Positions 23,453 through 32,094 of a stretch of DNA of 42,091 nucleotides are shown here, piece after piece; the stretch's first letter is position 1, and each line of letters opens with the position of its first letter. The stretch is from the NCBI GenBank assembly GCA_903825305.1, contig CAIKAC010000026.1, positions 1 to 42,091 of the forward strand, given 5' to 3'. Under the pieces are notes generated by a model. It searched no databases. It was given only the letters and a program-made list of their open reading frames with translations, and was not told the origin of the DNA. Made by a program: the position numbers and the translations under genes. Origin of the DNA: an uncultured Actinomycetes bacterium. Its GTDB lineage: Bacteria > Actinomycetota > Acidimicrobiia > Acidimicrobiales > RAAP-2.

Positions 23453-24541
23453 TCAGCCGGCTGCGGTGGTCGGCGGGCTGGGGGTTGCCTGAGCAATGGA
23501 GACCCGATAGGTCCGACTAATCGGGGCACTTGCCCCCGGCGTCACCACAGAAATCGTCACGGAAATGGTCATTCCCGGCACGACTGTCAAGGTCGAGGTT
23601 GTGAGGGCAGCGGAACTGGCAGGTGCCACGGATCCGGTAGCTCGAGCACTGCTGGGGCCTTGAGCTGAGGCTGGCGAGACATTCATGGTCACGATGACAC
23701 CACGCGCTGGGGCATTGCCGTGGTTGGCCACAACGACCGTGGCGCTCAAGGTGGTAGTTGGGCCTAAGGCCACCACGCCACTCGTGGTCGTGGTCGGCAA
23801 GGGACTTGGCGTAAAGGTAACCCCGACGAGCGCGGGCGAAATCACCGGATCCAGTGACGCAGTAGCCCGTAGTTGGGCAAAGAGGGCATCCATGGATGCC
23901 ACAGAGAAAATCGAGGGATCAGCCACAAAGGTGGTGTTGTGTAGATGGACGTGTCCAGGACTAGCGGCGAGGGCAAGCCGTAGTGACCGCATTTGATTAT
24001 CTGCACGCTCGATCAACGCGCCACCTGATGCACCTATGGCAGATGCTTGGCTCTGATTCAATGGCGCAATCACGACTTGTGCTGATGGCGGAGCACCCAC
24101 CACAGGGTAGGGCTGAAGGCCGAGCAATCCATCGACCGCTTTACGCAAGCTTGCAACTCCTTGGGCACGTTCGGTCTGGATGAGGGCATAGCGAGTTCCC
24201 GCATCATGCGATGGACCCACACCGGGCATGATCGAGGCCGCTTGTGCTTCCACCGTGGTTCGATACACCAAGTCGTCAAAAGCCCGGGTGATTTGTGCGC
24301 GAGTGAGCAGATGTAATTCACCCATCAGCGAACTCAGCGCCACTCCATTTCGTTCTTGGGCCAGCGAGATGGAATTGGCTTGCGCGGCTACGGAATGGTT
24401 CATGACTGTGACGTAACCCTTATTCGAGCGAGCCGAACTCACGAGTCCGCTAATGATGAGCGCCGTCAAGACCACGAGGGCAAGGACAAGCAGTACGTAG
24501 CGCAGTCGGGTACGTGATCGGGTTCGACTTCGCCTTGCCAT
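23453..24541 (-). CDS. membrane-anchored extracytoplasmic protein of unknown function
   Basis: I do not recognise a named family. The 362-residue protein starts with an Arg-rich cytoplasmic stub (1-13) and one hydrophobic segment at about 14-32, giving a type II anchor. A helical, Ala/Gln-rich region follows (about 45-190). The C-terminal half is Thr/Ser/Pro/Val-rich, with a segment (VVVANHGNAPARGVIVTMNV, about 270-290) that looks like a CARDB or other Ig-like beta-sandwich repeat. The tail is Pro/Thr-rich. It lies between rmuC and gltA on the same strand. A TAGCCT box is 9 bases from the ATG. Confidence 0.8.
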   Translation of the reverse strand: MARRSRTRSRTRLRYVLLVLALVVLTALIISGLVSSARSNKGYVTVMNHSVAAQANSISLAQERNGVALSSLMGELHLLTRAQITRAFDDLVYRTTVEAQAASIMPGVGPSHDAGTRYALIQTERAQGVASLRKAVDGLLGLQPYPVVGAPPSAQVVIAPLNQSQASAIGASGGALIERADNQMRSLRLALAASPGHVHLHNTTFVADPSIFSVASMDALFAQLRATASLDPVISPALVGVTFTPSPLPTTTTSGVVALGPTTTLSATVVVANHGNAPARGVIVTMNVSPASAQGPSSARATGSVAPASSAALTTSTLTVVPGMTISVTISVVTPGASAPISRTYRVSIAQATPSPPTTAAG

Positions 24542-24550
24542 AAGAATCTC

Positions 24551-24556
24551 AGGCTA
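24551..24556 (-). promoter_or_regulatory. -10 box of the unknown anchored protein
   Basis: TAGCCT on the minus strand ends 9 bases before the ATG at 24541, which predicts almost no leader. Confidence 0.4.
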
Positions 24557-24577
24557 GTTCGCTGATCCCCCGTGGCG

Positions 24578-25900
24578 TCAGCCAGCCGCACCTTCATCCG
24601 GGTCAACGAGTCTCAGATCCTGCTCTGCTTGCGCCGAGAAGAGTAGTTCTGCCGAGCTCAATCCTCGGGGCACTTGGTCAATAGGGGCGATTCGAGCAAT
24701 GTCTTTTCCTGCGGAACTTGCACCACCAAGGGCTTCAAAGCGTCGTGCGGTCACCATCACTCGGGTTTCCGCAGCGCCGATCACATCGTTGTAGGCATCG
24801 ACTGATTTGGCAATCGAACGGCCCAATTTGTCGAGGTGTCCACCCAAGGTGGCGAGTCGCTCATAAATCTCTTGACCTAAGCCTCTGATGGTTTCCGCGT
24901 TCTGCGCCAATGCTTCTTGACGCCAGCCAAAACTGATGGTGAGCAACAAACCGACGAGCGACGTTGGTCCACAAAGTAAGACTCGATGCTTCATGGCTCG
25001 CTCAAACAAATCAGGATCGGCCTCAAATGCAGCTTGGATGAGGGCTTCACCTGGCACGAAACACACCACAAGGTCTGGAGTCGATGCGAATTGGTCCCAG
25101 TAAGCCTTCTTCGAGAGATCGTTGACGTGATTGCTGAGCTGCCGTGCATGGTTGGCAAGGTGCTCACGACGCACTTGCTCAGTCTCCGCCTCCGTCACGT
25201 CAAGGTAGGCAGCCAAGGGTGCTTTCGCATCCACGACGATGATGCCGTCACTAGGCAAGGTCACCAGCAAGTCGGGACGCTGCACCCCACCATCAACCCC
25301 AACTGAGGCTTGCTCGACAAAATCGCAATGCTCGACCATGCCTGCAATTTCAACTACTCGACGAAGTTGCATTTCGCCCCAGCGTCCGCGCACGTGTGGT
25401 TGGCGAAGTGCGGTGACGAGCGCACGAGTTTCGCGTTGCAAACTTTCTTCGCTGCTGCGCAAGGTGGCGATTTGTTCCGTCACCTGTTGATAGGCCGAGA
25501 TGCGCTTGCGTTCAACGTCTTGCAAATTGGCGTTGTACTGATCGAGGAGTGTTTGAATGGGGCGCAGTTCCCCAGACAATTTCACGTCGCGCTCGTTGAG
25601 ATCCTGCTTTACCGATTCGGTCACTTGAGTAAATCGCTCGGTGGCGAGATCGACGAGCTGTCGGGACGAATTCACGATGATTTCGTTCTTGATCGATTCC
25701 AAGGTTGCGTCGAGCTCTTCTCGCTCGGCTAAGCGTCGGGCTCGCTCGCGCTCAGCGTCACTCAGCGCTGCGTCGCGTTCAGCTTGGAGATGCGCTCGTT
25801 CAATAGCCCCCGTGGAATCACGTCGACTCCTCATCACCATGGTCACGAGGACGCCCATAACGATGCCTATTGCCAGCCCTAAGAGCAGCCCAATCGCCAT
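24578..25900 (-). CDS. rmuC: DNA recombination protein RmuC
   Basis: RmuC proteins limit DNA inversions and carry a PD-(D/E)XK-like nuclease domain; the biochemical role is not well defined. The 440-residue protein has an N-terminal membrane segment (about 3-22), a long coiled coil (about 30-165), then the conserved domain with RGRWGEMQLRRV near 175-186, RPDLLVTLP, and IVVDAKAPLAAY. The C-terminal third is helical. The ATG has AAGGAG 7 bases upstream. It is divergent from the PhoU-like gene. Confidence 0.92.
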   Translation of the reverse strand: MAIGLLLGLAIGIVMGVLVTMVMRSRRDSTGAIERAHLQAERDAALSDAERERARRLAEREELDATLESIKNEIIVNSSRQLVDLATERFTQVTESVKQDLNERDVKLSGELRPIQTLLDQYNANLQDVERKRISAYQQVTEQIATLRSSEESLQRETRALVTALRQPHVRGRWGEMQLRRVVEIAGMVEHCDFVEQASVGVDGGVQRPDLLVTLPSDGIIVVDAKAPLAAYLDVTEAETEQVRREHLANHARQLSNHVNDLSKKAYWDQFASTPDLVVCFVPGEALIQAAFEADPDLFERAMKHRVLLCGPTSLVGLLLTISFGWRQEALAQNAETIRGLGQEIYERLATLGGHLDKLGRSIAKSVDAYNDVIGAAETRVMVTARRFEALGGASSAGKDIARIAPIDQVPRGLSSAELLFSAQAEQDLRLVDPDEGAAG

Positions 25901-26018
25901 CTGTTCTCTCCTTGCTCTCGCAATCCACCAGACAAGCTACGGCCCGGCTATGACACCAATTGTGCTGTTCGTCCCGCCACGAAGCGGGCATGGTGAGAAG
26001 GCCGGTCACAAGCGCCGG

Positions 26019-26024
26019 TACGCT
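26019..26024 (+). promoter_or_regulatory. -10 box for leaderless phoU-like gene
   Basis: TACGCT ends 6 bases before the ATG at 26031, supporting that start over the much longer frame that runs back through rmuC. Confidence 0.45.
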
Positions 26025-26030
26025 AAAGAG

Positions 26031-27775
<1,745 letters not shown>

Positions 27776-27808
27776 GGGGGATTTCTTCACCCCATGGCAA
27801 GGAGTGCG

Positions 27809-28285
27809 CTACTTCGAGAGCTCGAATGCGGCGTGCAGAAGCTGGACAGCGGGCTCCACGTGATCTTGGTTGATGATGCAGCTAATTAAAATTGGCGACG
27901 TCGAAATCATCTCAATGTTGATGTCGTTGCTTGCCAAGGTTTCAAACATGGTGGCCGTCACGCCCGGGTGGGTCTTCATGCCAGCACCGACAATGGAGAC
28001 CCGACCGATGGAAGGATCGGAGGTTACGCCAGCAAAGCCCAGTGCTTCTTTGAGGTTCTCCACCGTTGCTTCAGAGGTCGCGAGATCGCCTTGAGGAACC
28101 GTGAAGGAGATGTCCGTACTGCCATCTTCTGAGGTGTTTTGGACAATCATGTCCACGTTCACCCCTTCTTCTGCCAAGGCCCGGAACAACCGTGCTGCCA
28201 CCCCGGGGCGGTCCGGCACGCCCGACACCGTGACTTTCGCTTCTGACGTGTCGTGGGTTACCGCACTGACGATGGCTTGCTCCAT
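27809..28285 (-). CDS. lysC: aspartokinase beta subunit from an internal in-frame start
   Basis: Inside the aspartokinase gene, Met247 (ATG 28285) is preceded by GAGGAGG 8 bases upstream, one of the best SD sequences in the window. The resulting 158-residue product would contain only the two regulatory ACT domains. In Corynebacterium and Bacillus the same arrangement yields the beta subunit of an alpha2-beta2 enzyme, with the start at an equivalent position (ME-A at about residue 250). Expression here is inferred from the SD and that precedent. Confidence 0.7.
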   Translation of the reverse strand: MEQAIVSAVTHDTSEAKVTVSGVPDRPGVAARLFRALAEEGVNVDMIVQNTSEDGSTDISFTVPQGDLATSEATVENLKEALGFAGVTSDPSIGRVSIVGAGMKTHPGVTATMFETLASNDINIEMISTSPILISCIINQDHVEPAVQLLHAAFELSK

Positions 28286-29023
28286 GGTTTCATCCTCCTC
28301 AACAATCCACGTTCCCGGCTCCCAAGTGAAACTTGAGCGAACGTGAAGGGGTACTCCGTGATTCCTTGCAAATTCAACCGAGCGCAGCATGAGTACCCGC
28401 CCACCCGTGGCGGCCATCTCGCTCATTTCATCAAAACTGACCCGAGGAATGCGATGAGCTTCAGGCACGACGCGCGGGTCTGCCGTAAACACGCCCGTGA
28501 CGTCGGTGTAGATCTCGCACACATCGGCCTTAAGGCCAGCGGCGAGGGCTACCGCGGTGACATCTGATCCACCTCGGCCCAGGGTCGTAATTTCATGATC
28601 CGTCGACATCCCTTGAAACCCGGCCACGACGGGCACAAAACCGTCATCAATGGCCTTGCGGAGCCGATCAGGTCGAATTTCGAGAATTTTGGCTTTGGTG
28701 TGATCGGTGTCCGTGATGATTCCCGCTTGAGAGCCCGTGAATGAGGCAGCTGCCACCCCAAGGTCAGCCAATGCCATGCAGAGCAAACTCATGGAAATGC
28801 GCTCTCCCGTGGTGAGCAGCATGTCGAGTTCTCGTGGAGGCATCACGGTGGAAACATCGTTAGCCAAGCGAAGCAGGTTGTCCGTAGATTTGCCCATGGC
28901 CGAAACAACAACCACGACGTCGTTGCCGGCTCGACGAGTGCGTGCGACATGGTCAGCGACAGCGCGAATTCGATCGGCGTCGCCGACTGAGGTACCACCA
29001 AACTTCTGAACGATCAGAGCCAT
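27809..29023 (-). CDS. lysC: aspartokinase
   Basis: Aspartokinase phosphorylates aspartate, the first step toward lysine, threonine and methionine. From ATG 29023 it has 404 residues. The kinase motif KFGGTSVGDADRIR is at 7-20, and TGERISMSLL and GRGGSDVTAVAL lie further on; two ACT regulatory domains begin near 255. A longer frame upstream adds 75 unrelated residues and crosses the promoter. TAGATT lies 8 bases before the ATG, with TTCACT 17 bases further up, so the mRNA is probably leaderless. It is divergent from the cyclophilin gene and precedes asd. Confidence 0.96.
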   Translation of the reverse strand: MALIVQKFGGTSVGDADRIRAVADHVARTRRAGNDVVVVVSAMGKSTDNLLRLANDVSTVMPPRELDMLLTTGERISMSLLCMALADLGVAAASFTGSQAGIITDTDHTKAKILEIRPDRLRKAIDDGFVPVVAGFQGMSTDHEITTLGRGGSDVTAVALAAGLKADVCEIYTDVTGVFTADPRVVPEAHRIPRVSFDEMSEMAATGGRVLMLRSVEFARNHGVPLHVRSSFTWEPGTWIVEEDETMEQAIVSAVTHDTSEAKVTVSGVPDRPGVAARLFRALAEEGVNVDMIVQNTSEDGSTDISFTVPQGDLATSEATVENLKEALGFAGVTSDPSIGRVSIVGAGMKTHPGVTATMFETLASNDINIEMISTSPILISCIINQDHVEPAVQLLHAAFELSK

Positions 29024-29031
29024 GGGTGACC

Positions 29032-29060
29032 AATCTACAAGACAGGCTGATCCGAGTGAA
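29032..29060 (-). promoter_or_regulatory. lysC promoter, leaderless type
   Basis: On the minus strand TTCACT (29060-29055) and TAGATT (29037-29032) are 17 bases apart. The -10 ends 8 bases before the lysC ATG. Confidence 0.55.
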
Positions 29061-29079
29061 ATGCCTCCGGATGGGGCAT

Positions 29080-29085
29080 TAAGGT
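29080..29085 (+). promoter_or_regulatory. -10 box for the leaderless cyclophilin gene
   Basis: TAAGGT ends 7 bases before the ATG at 29093. It is back to back with the lysC promoter in a 69-base gap; GTGAAA at 29056-29061 is a weak candidate -35. Confidence 0.5.
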
Positions 29086-29092
29086 ATCGCGA

Positions 29093-29935
29093 ATGGCTAC
29101 CGAAAAGAGAGAACGTCAACGTGCCGCCCGCGAAGAGCGTTTGGCCCGTGAAGCAAAGCAAGCAAAGCGCAAGAAGAGCATCCGTCAAGGCGTGATCATC
29201 GCCGTGGTGGCGGTTGTGGTGGTGGGCTCGATTTATCTCTTCACCCACAAATCTTCTTCTTCATCTGCTAGCACGACCACGACGACCAGTGCCGTCACTC
29301 CGACGACGTCGGGACAGAACTCCACTGATGCAGCCGCTCAGGCCACCGCAAACAAGATTGCTGTCGCCGCCGGTTGCCCCTCAAGTCCAACTGCGCGCGC
29401 GAACACCATGCAATGGAGCTCAGCCCCGGCTATGACGATCAACACGGCCAAGACCTACACGGCCAAGGTTGTTACTGACCTCGGCGCATTCACGATCACC
29501 TTGGATGCCAAGACTGCCCCGATTACGACGAATAACTTCGTGTTCTTGGCGCAGCACGGCTACTACAACTGCGTGATCTTCCACCGCGTCATCCCGAACT
29601 TCATGAACCAGACTGGCGACCCTCAAGGCACCGGCATGGGTGGGCCTGGTTACACCATTGCTGACGAATACCCAGCCAAGGCAACGCCGCAGTACGCCAT
29701 TGGCGCAGTGGCCATGGCCAATACGGGCCAGCCACACACGGGCGGAAGTCAGTTCTTTATCGTCACGGGTGCCGAGGGAGAAAGCCTGCCGAATCAATAT
29801 TCGACCTTCGGGCAAGTCACCTCAGGCATGAACGTGCTTCAAGCGATCGCCGCCCAGGGCGGAACTCAAGCCAATAATGGCTCGCCGCCTGCGGTCTATC
29901 ACCGCATGCTCAAAGTCACCATCTCCTCGAACTAA
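29093..29935 (+). CDS. membrane-anchored cyclophilin-type peptidyl-prolyl isomerase
   Basis: It catalyses cis-trans isomerisation of X-Pro bonds, here probably outside the membrane. The 280-residue protein has a strongly charged N-terminus (1-32), one membrane segment at about 33-51, a Ser/Thr-rich linker (about 52-90), and a cyclophilin domain at about 122-278. Active-site blocks are present: FHRVIPNFMNQTGDPQGTG near 163-181 and GGSQFFIVTG near 219-228. A TAAGGT box lies 7 bases from the ATG. A second cyclophilin follows after 14 bases, so the two form an operon. Confidence 0.92.
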   Translation: MATEKRERQRAAREERLAREAKQAKRKKSIRQGVIIAVVAVVVVGSIYLFTHKSSSSSASTTTTTSAVTPTTSGQNSTDAAAQATANKIAVAAGCPSSPTARANTMQWSSAPAMTINTAKTYTAKVVTDLGAFTITLDAKTAPITTNNFVFLAQHGYYNCVIFHRVIPNFMNQTGDPQGTGMGGPGYTIADEYPAKATPQYAIGAVAMANTGQPHTGGSQFFIVTGAEGESLPNQYSTFGQVTSGMNVLQAIAAQGGTQANNGSPPAVYHRMLKVTISSN

Positions 29936-29949
29936 CGAAAGACCACATC

Positions 29950-30507
29950 ATGACCATCGAATGTCCCAACGTTGACGGATCGTCACCTCGCCAGACCCAA
30001 TTCGCACAGGAACCACCGATGTGCATTGATGTCACCCACCGCTACACGGCGACCATTGACACGTCAGAGGGCACCATGGTGGTCGCCCTGGATGCCATCA
30101 AGGCTCCCCGTACGGTCAACAGCTTTGTGTTCTTGGCTCGCTATCACTACTACGACGGCCTGACCTTCCACCGCATCATTCCCGGCTTCGTGCTTCAGGG
30201 CGGCTGCCCTATTGGCAACGGCACCGGTGGACCCGGGTACCGCTTTGCCGACGAGCTCCCGCAAGCGGGTAGCTACTCCATTGGGTCACTTGCCATGGCG
30301 AATGCTGGGCCCAACACCAACGGGAGTCAGTTCTTCGTGATTTCGGGCAGCGATGGCGTTCGCCTCCCTCCTCTCTACGCCCACTTCGGTGAAGTCGTCA
30401 AGGGTGGCGAGGTAGTAGAAACCATCAATGCACTGGGAAGCCGCAGCGGTGCGCCAACGAAGCCGGTGATCATCAACGCCATCACCATCACCGAGTCGGC
30501 TGACTAG
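29950..30507 (+). CDS. cytosolic cyclophilin-type peptidyl-prolyl isomerase
   Basis: This second isomerase has 185 residues and no membrane segment or signal, so it is probably cytosolic. It has FHRIIPGFVLQGGCPIGNG near 75-93 and NGSQFFVISG near 123-132, the cyclophilin active-site blocks. It differs from its neighbour in the N-terminal part, which lacks the linker. The ATG lies 14 bases after the upstream cyclophilin stop and has a weak SD (GAAAG), so it probably depends on upstream transcription. Its TAG shares the bases CTAG with the convergent unknown gene. Confidence 0.93.
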   Translation: MTIECPNVDGSSPRQTQFAQEPPMCIDVTHRYTATIDTSEGTMVVALDAIKAPRTVNSFVFLARYHYYDGLTFHRIIPGFVLQGGCPIGNGTGGPGYRFADELPQAGSYSIGSLAMANAGPNTNGSQFFVISGSDGVRLPPLYAHFGEVVKGGEVVETINALGSRSGAPTKPVIINAITITESAD

Positions 30508-31121
30508 CGCAAGCTCAGCCCTTCGGGGACATCGCCAATCCACCGAGCGTTTTCGCTCGTCACCTGCTCACCTTGGACGAGGAGCCATCCATCGTCCCCA
30601 AGAGCGACGAGCCCTTGGTGTGGCGCAAGGAGTTCTCGCGTCCGCTGCGCGTGAGCGACAGCTTCTCCGCACAGCACGCTGAAGCTTCGCTCGAGTCCGA
30701 GCCCAAGGGTTGGCGCTCCTCCTCGAGGATCCACCATGGGATCGCTGATGGCCATGGCTGATTCTCCGATGGCCACCACGAGTTCTGGAGCGAGCGCTTC
30801 GAACGCCGCTGCATCGTGGACAACACTCTTGAGGTGCAAGCCCGAACCCTGACATAGCCACAGCACGGAAGCCGACTCAGGCCACTCCTGGGCATTCCAA
30901 TCGTGGCGCGAGGTCGCCACCACGTCCTCGAATCGCTCGGCAATTCCCTCGAGGGCTTGATGGGACTCATCAACGGCGCCCTGCACCCCTACAAAGGCTG
31001 CGGCCGTAGCCACAACCACCGCCACGTCGTAGGTGGAGGCCATGGCGCTGAGTACGCGTTTCGCCGCTGAACTCGTTGCAGCCAATACTAGGGAGTGACG
31101 TCGAGACGGGGGCAAAGCCAT
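30504..31121 (-). CDS. protein of unknown function
   Basis: I do not recognise the family. The 205-residue product is soluble, Ala-rich and moderately acidic, with no signal peptide, membrane span or metal motif. Segments that look structured are YDVAVVVATAAAFVGVQG (about 30-47) and LVALGDDGWLLVQGEQV (about 170-187). The start could be ATG 31121, with TAGGGT 8 bases upstream, or the internal ATG about 26 codons later. It is divergent from the 3-hydroxybutyryl-CoA dehydrogenase gene across only 52 bases, so the two may share control. It converges on the cyclophilin gene, sharing CTAG. Confidence 0.7.
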   Translation of the reverse strand: MALPPSRRHSLVLAATSSAAKRVLSAMASTYDVAVVVATAAAFVGVQGAVDESHQALEGIAERFEDVVATSRHDWNAQEWPESASVLWLCQGSGLHLKSVVHDAAAFEALAPELVVAIGESAMAISDPMVDPRGGAPTLGLGLERSFSVLCGEAVAHAQRTRELLAPHQGLVALGDDGWLLVQGEQVTSENARWIGDVPEGLSLR

Positions 31122-31129
31122 GAACCTTG

Positions 31130-31135
31130 ACCCTA
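31130..31135 (-). promoter_or_regulatory. -10 box of the unknown 205-residue gene
   Basis: TAGGGT on the minus strand ends 8 bases before the ATG at 31121. It lies back to back with the hbd -10, 26 bases away. Confidence 0.45.
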
Positions 31136-31161
31136 GGTCAGCAGGACAAGTTACCGTTTAG

Positions 31162-31167
31162 TAATGT
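31162..31167 (+). promoter_or_regulatory. -10 box for leaderless hbd
   Basis: TAATGT ends 6 bases before the ATG at 31174. No SD precedes the start. Confidence 0.5.
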
Positions 31168-31173
31168 GAAGCA

Positions 31174-32022
31174 ATGACAATCACCATTGGAATTTTGGGT
31201 TCTGGGATTATGGCTACGGGCATCGTGGAATTGCTCGTGAGCCACGACCATGCAGTCATTATGCGAAGTAGGTCGCAAGCTTCAGGCGATGACGCCATGG
31301 CTCGTATCGAAGCGAACTTGGCCCGTTTGGTGGCCAAGGAAAAAATTACCGAAACCCAAGCCAAGCAGCGTCGTGACGCCATTACCTTCACGACCGAGTT
31401 GTCAGACTTAGGCCAATGCAAGCTCGTCATTGAATCCATCATTGAGCACGCTGCCACGAAGCATGATCTGCTCAGCGAACTCAGTGACTTCCTGTCCGAC
31501 GATGCCATCATCGCGTCCAACACTTCGACTTTGCCCATTATTGATTTGGCTGTGGCGTCAAAGAGGCCACAGCGATTCATCGGCATGCATTTTTTCAACC
31601 CTGCCCCCCTTATGGCAACCGTAGAAGTGGTCCCGGCCATCACTACGGACGAAGACGTCATCGACACGGTGGTGGCGCTTGCTCGCTCCCTTGGCAAAGA
31701 CCCCGTCGTGGTTAAAGACCAAGCGGGCTTCATTGTCAATGCATTGCTCTTTCCCTACCTCAACGAAGCCATCAAGCTCCATGACAATGGTGTGGCCTCC
31801 AAAGAAGCCATTGATTCTGCGATGAAGGGGGGTTGTGGCTTTCCCATGGGGCCCTTTGCCCTCTTGGATCTCGTTGGCCTCGACACCAGCTTGGCCATCA
31901 TGGATGCGCTCTATGCGGAACACAAACATCCGCAATATGCGGCCTCGCCGCGCTTGCGCCGTATGGTCTCAGCGGGCCTCCTTGGCCGCAAGACCGGCCA
32001 AGGCTTCTACACATACGGCTAA
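31174..32022 (+). CDS. hbd: 3-hydroxybutyryl-CoA dehydrogenase
   Basis: It interconverts acetoacetyl-CoA and 3-hydroxybutyryl-CoA with NAD(P). The 282-residue protein is normal length. It has the dinucleotide motif GILGSGIMATGI at 6-17 (GSG in place of the usual GAG), the SNTSTLPI block near 114-121, the catalytic-His region MHFFNPAPLM near 139-148, and KDQAGFIVNALL near 182-193. It stands 72 bases upstream of the mutase gene on the same strand. Together with the thiolase at 36470 it gives the first two steps from acetyl-CoA toward crotonyl-CoA. Confidence 0.93.
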   Translation: MTITIGILGSGIMATGIVELLVSHDHAVIMRSRSQASGDDAMARIEANLARLVAKEKITETQAKQRRDAITFTTELSDLGQCKLVIESIIEHAATKHDLLSELSDFLSDDAIIASNTSTLPIIDLAVASKRPQRFIGMHFFNPAPLMATVEVVPAITTDEDVIDTVVALARSLGKDPVVVKDQAGFIVNALLFPYLNEAIKLHDNGVASKEAIDSAMKGGCGFPMGPFALLDLVGLDTSLAIMDALYAEHKHPQYAASPRLRRMVSAGLLGRKTGQGFYTYG

Positions 32023-32052
32023 CGCCCTCAAAGCGCGCCTCACGGCATTCAC

Positions 32053-32058
32053 TAGGGT
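32053..32058 (+). promoter_or_regulatory. possible -10 box of the mutase gene
   Basis: TAGGGT lies 36 bases before the ATG at 32095, so this gene would have a short leader with an SD. It could also be read through from hbd. Confidence 0.35.
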
Positions 32059-32094
32059 GGAGACCGATCTATTCCCTGCATGAGGAGCCGAGAG

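Noticed and set aside
29024-29248. N-terminal extension of aspartokinase
   Set aside because: It crosses both divergent promoters and the cyclophilin start; KFGGTSV begins 6 residues after ATG 29023.
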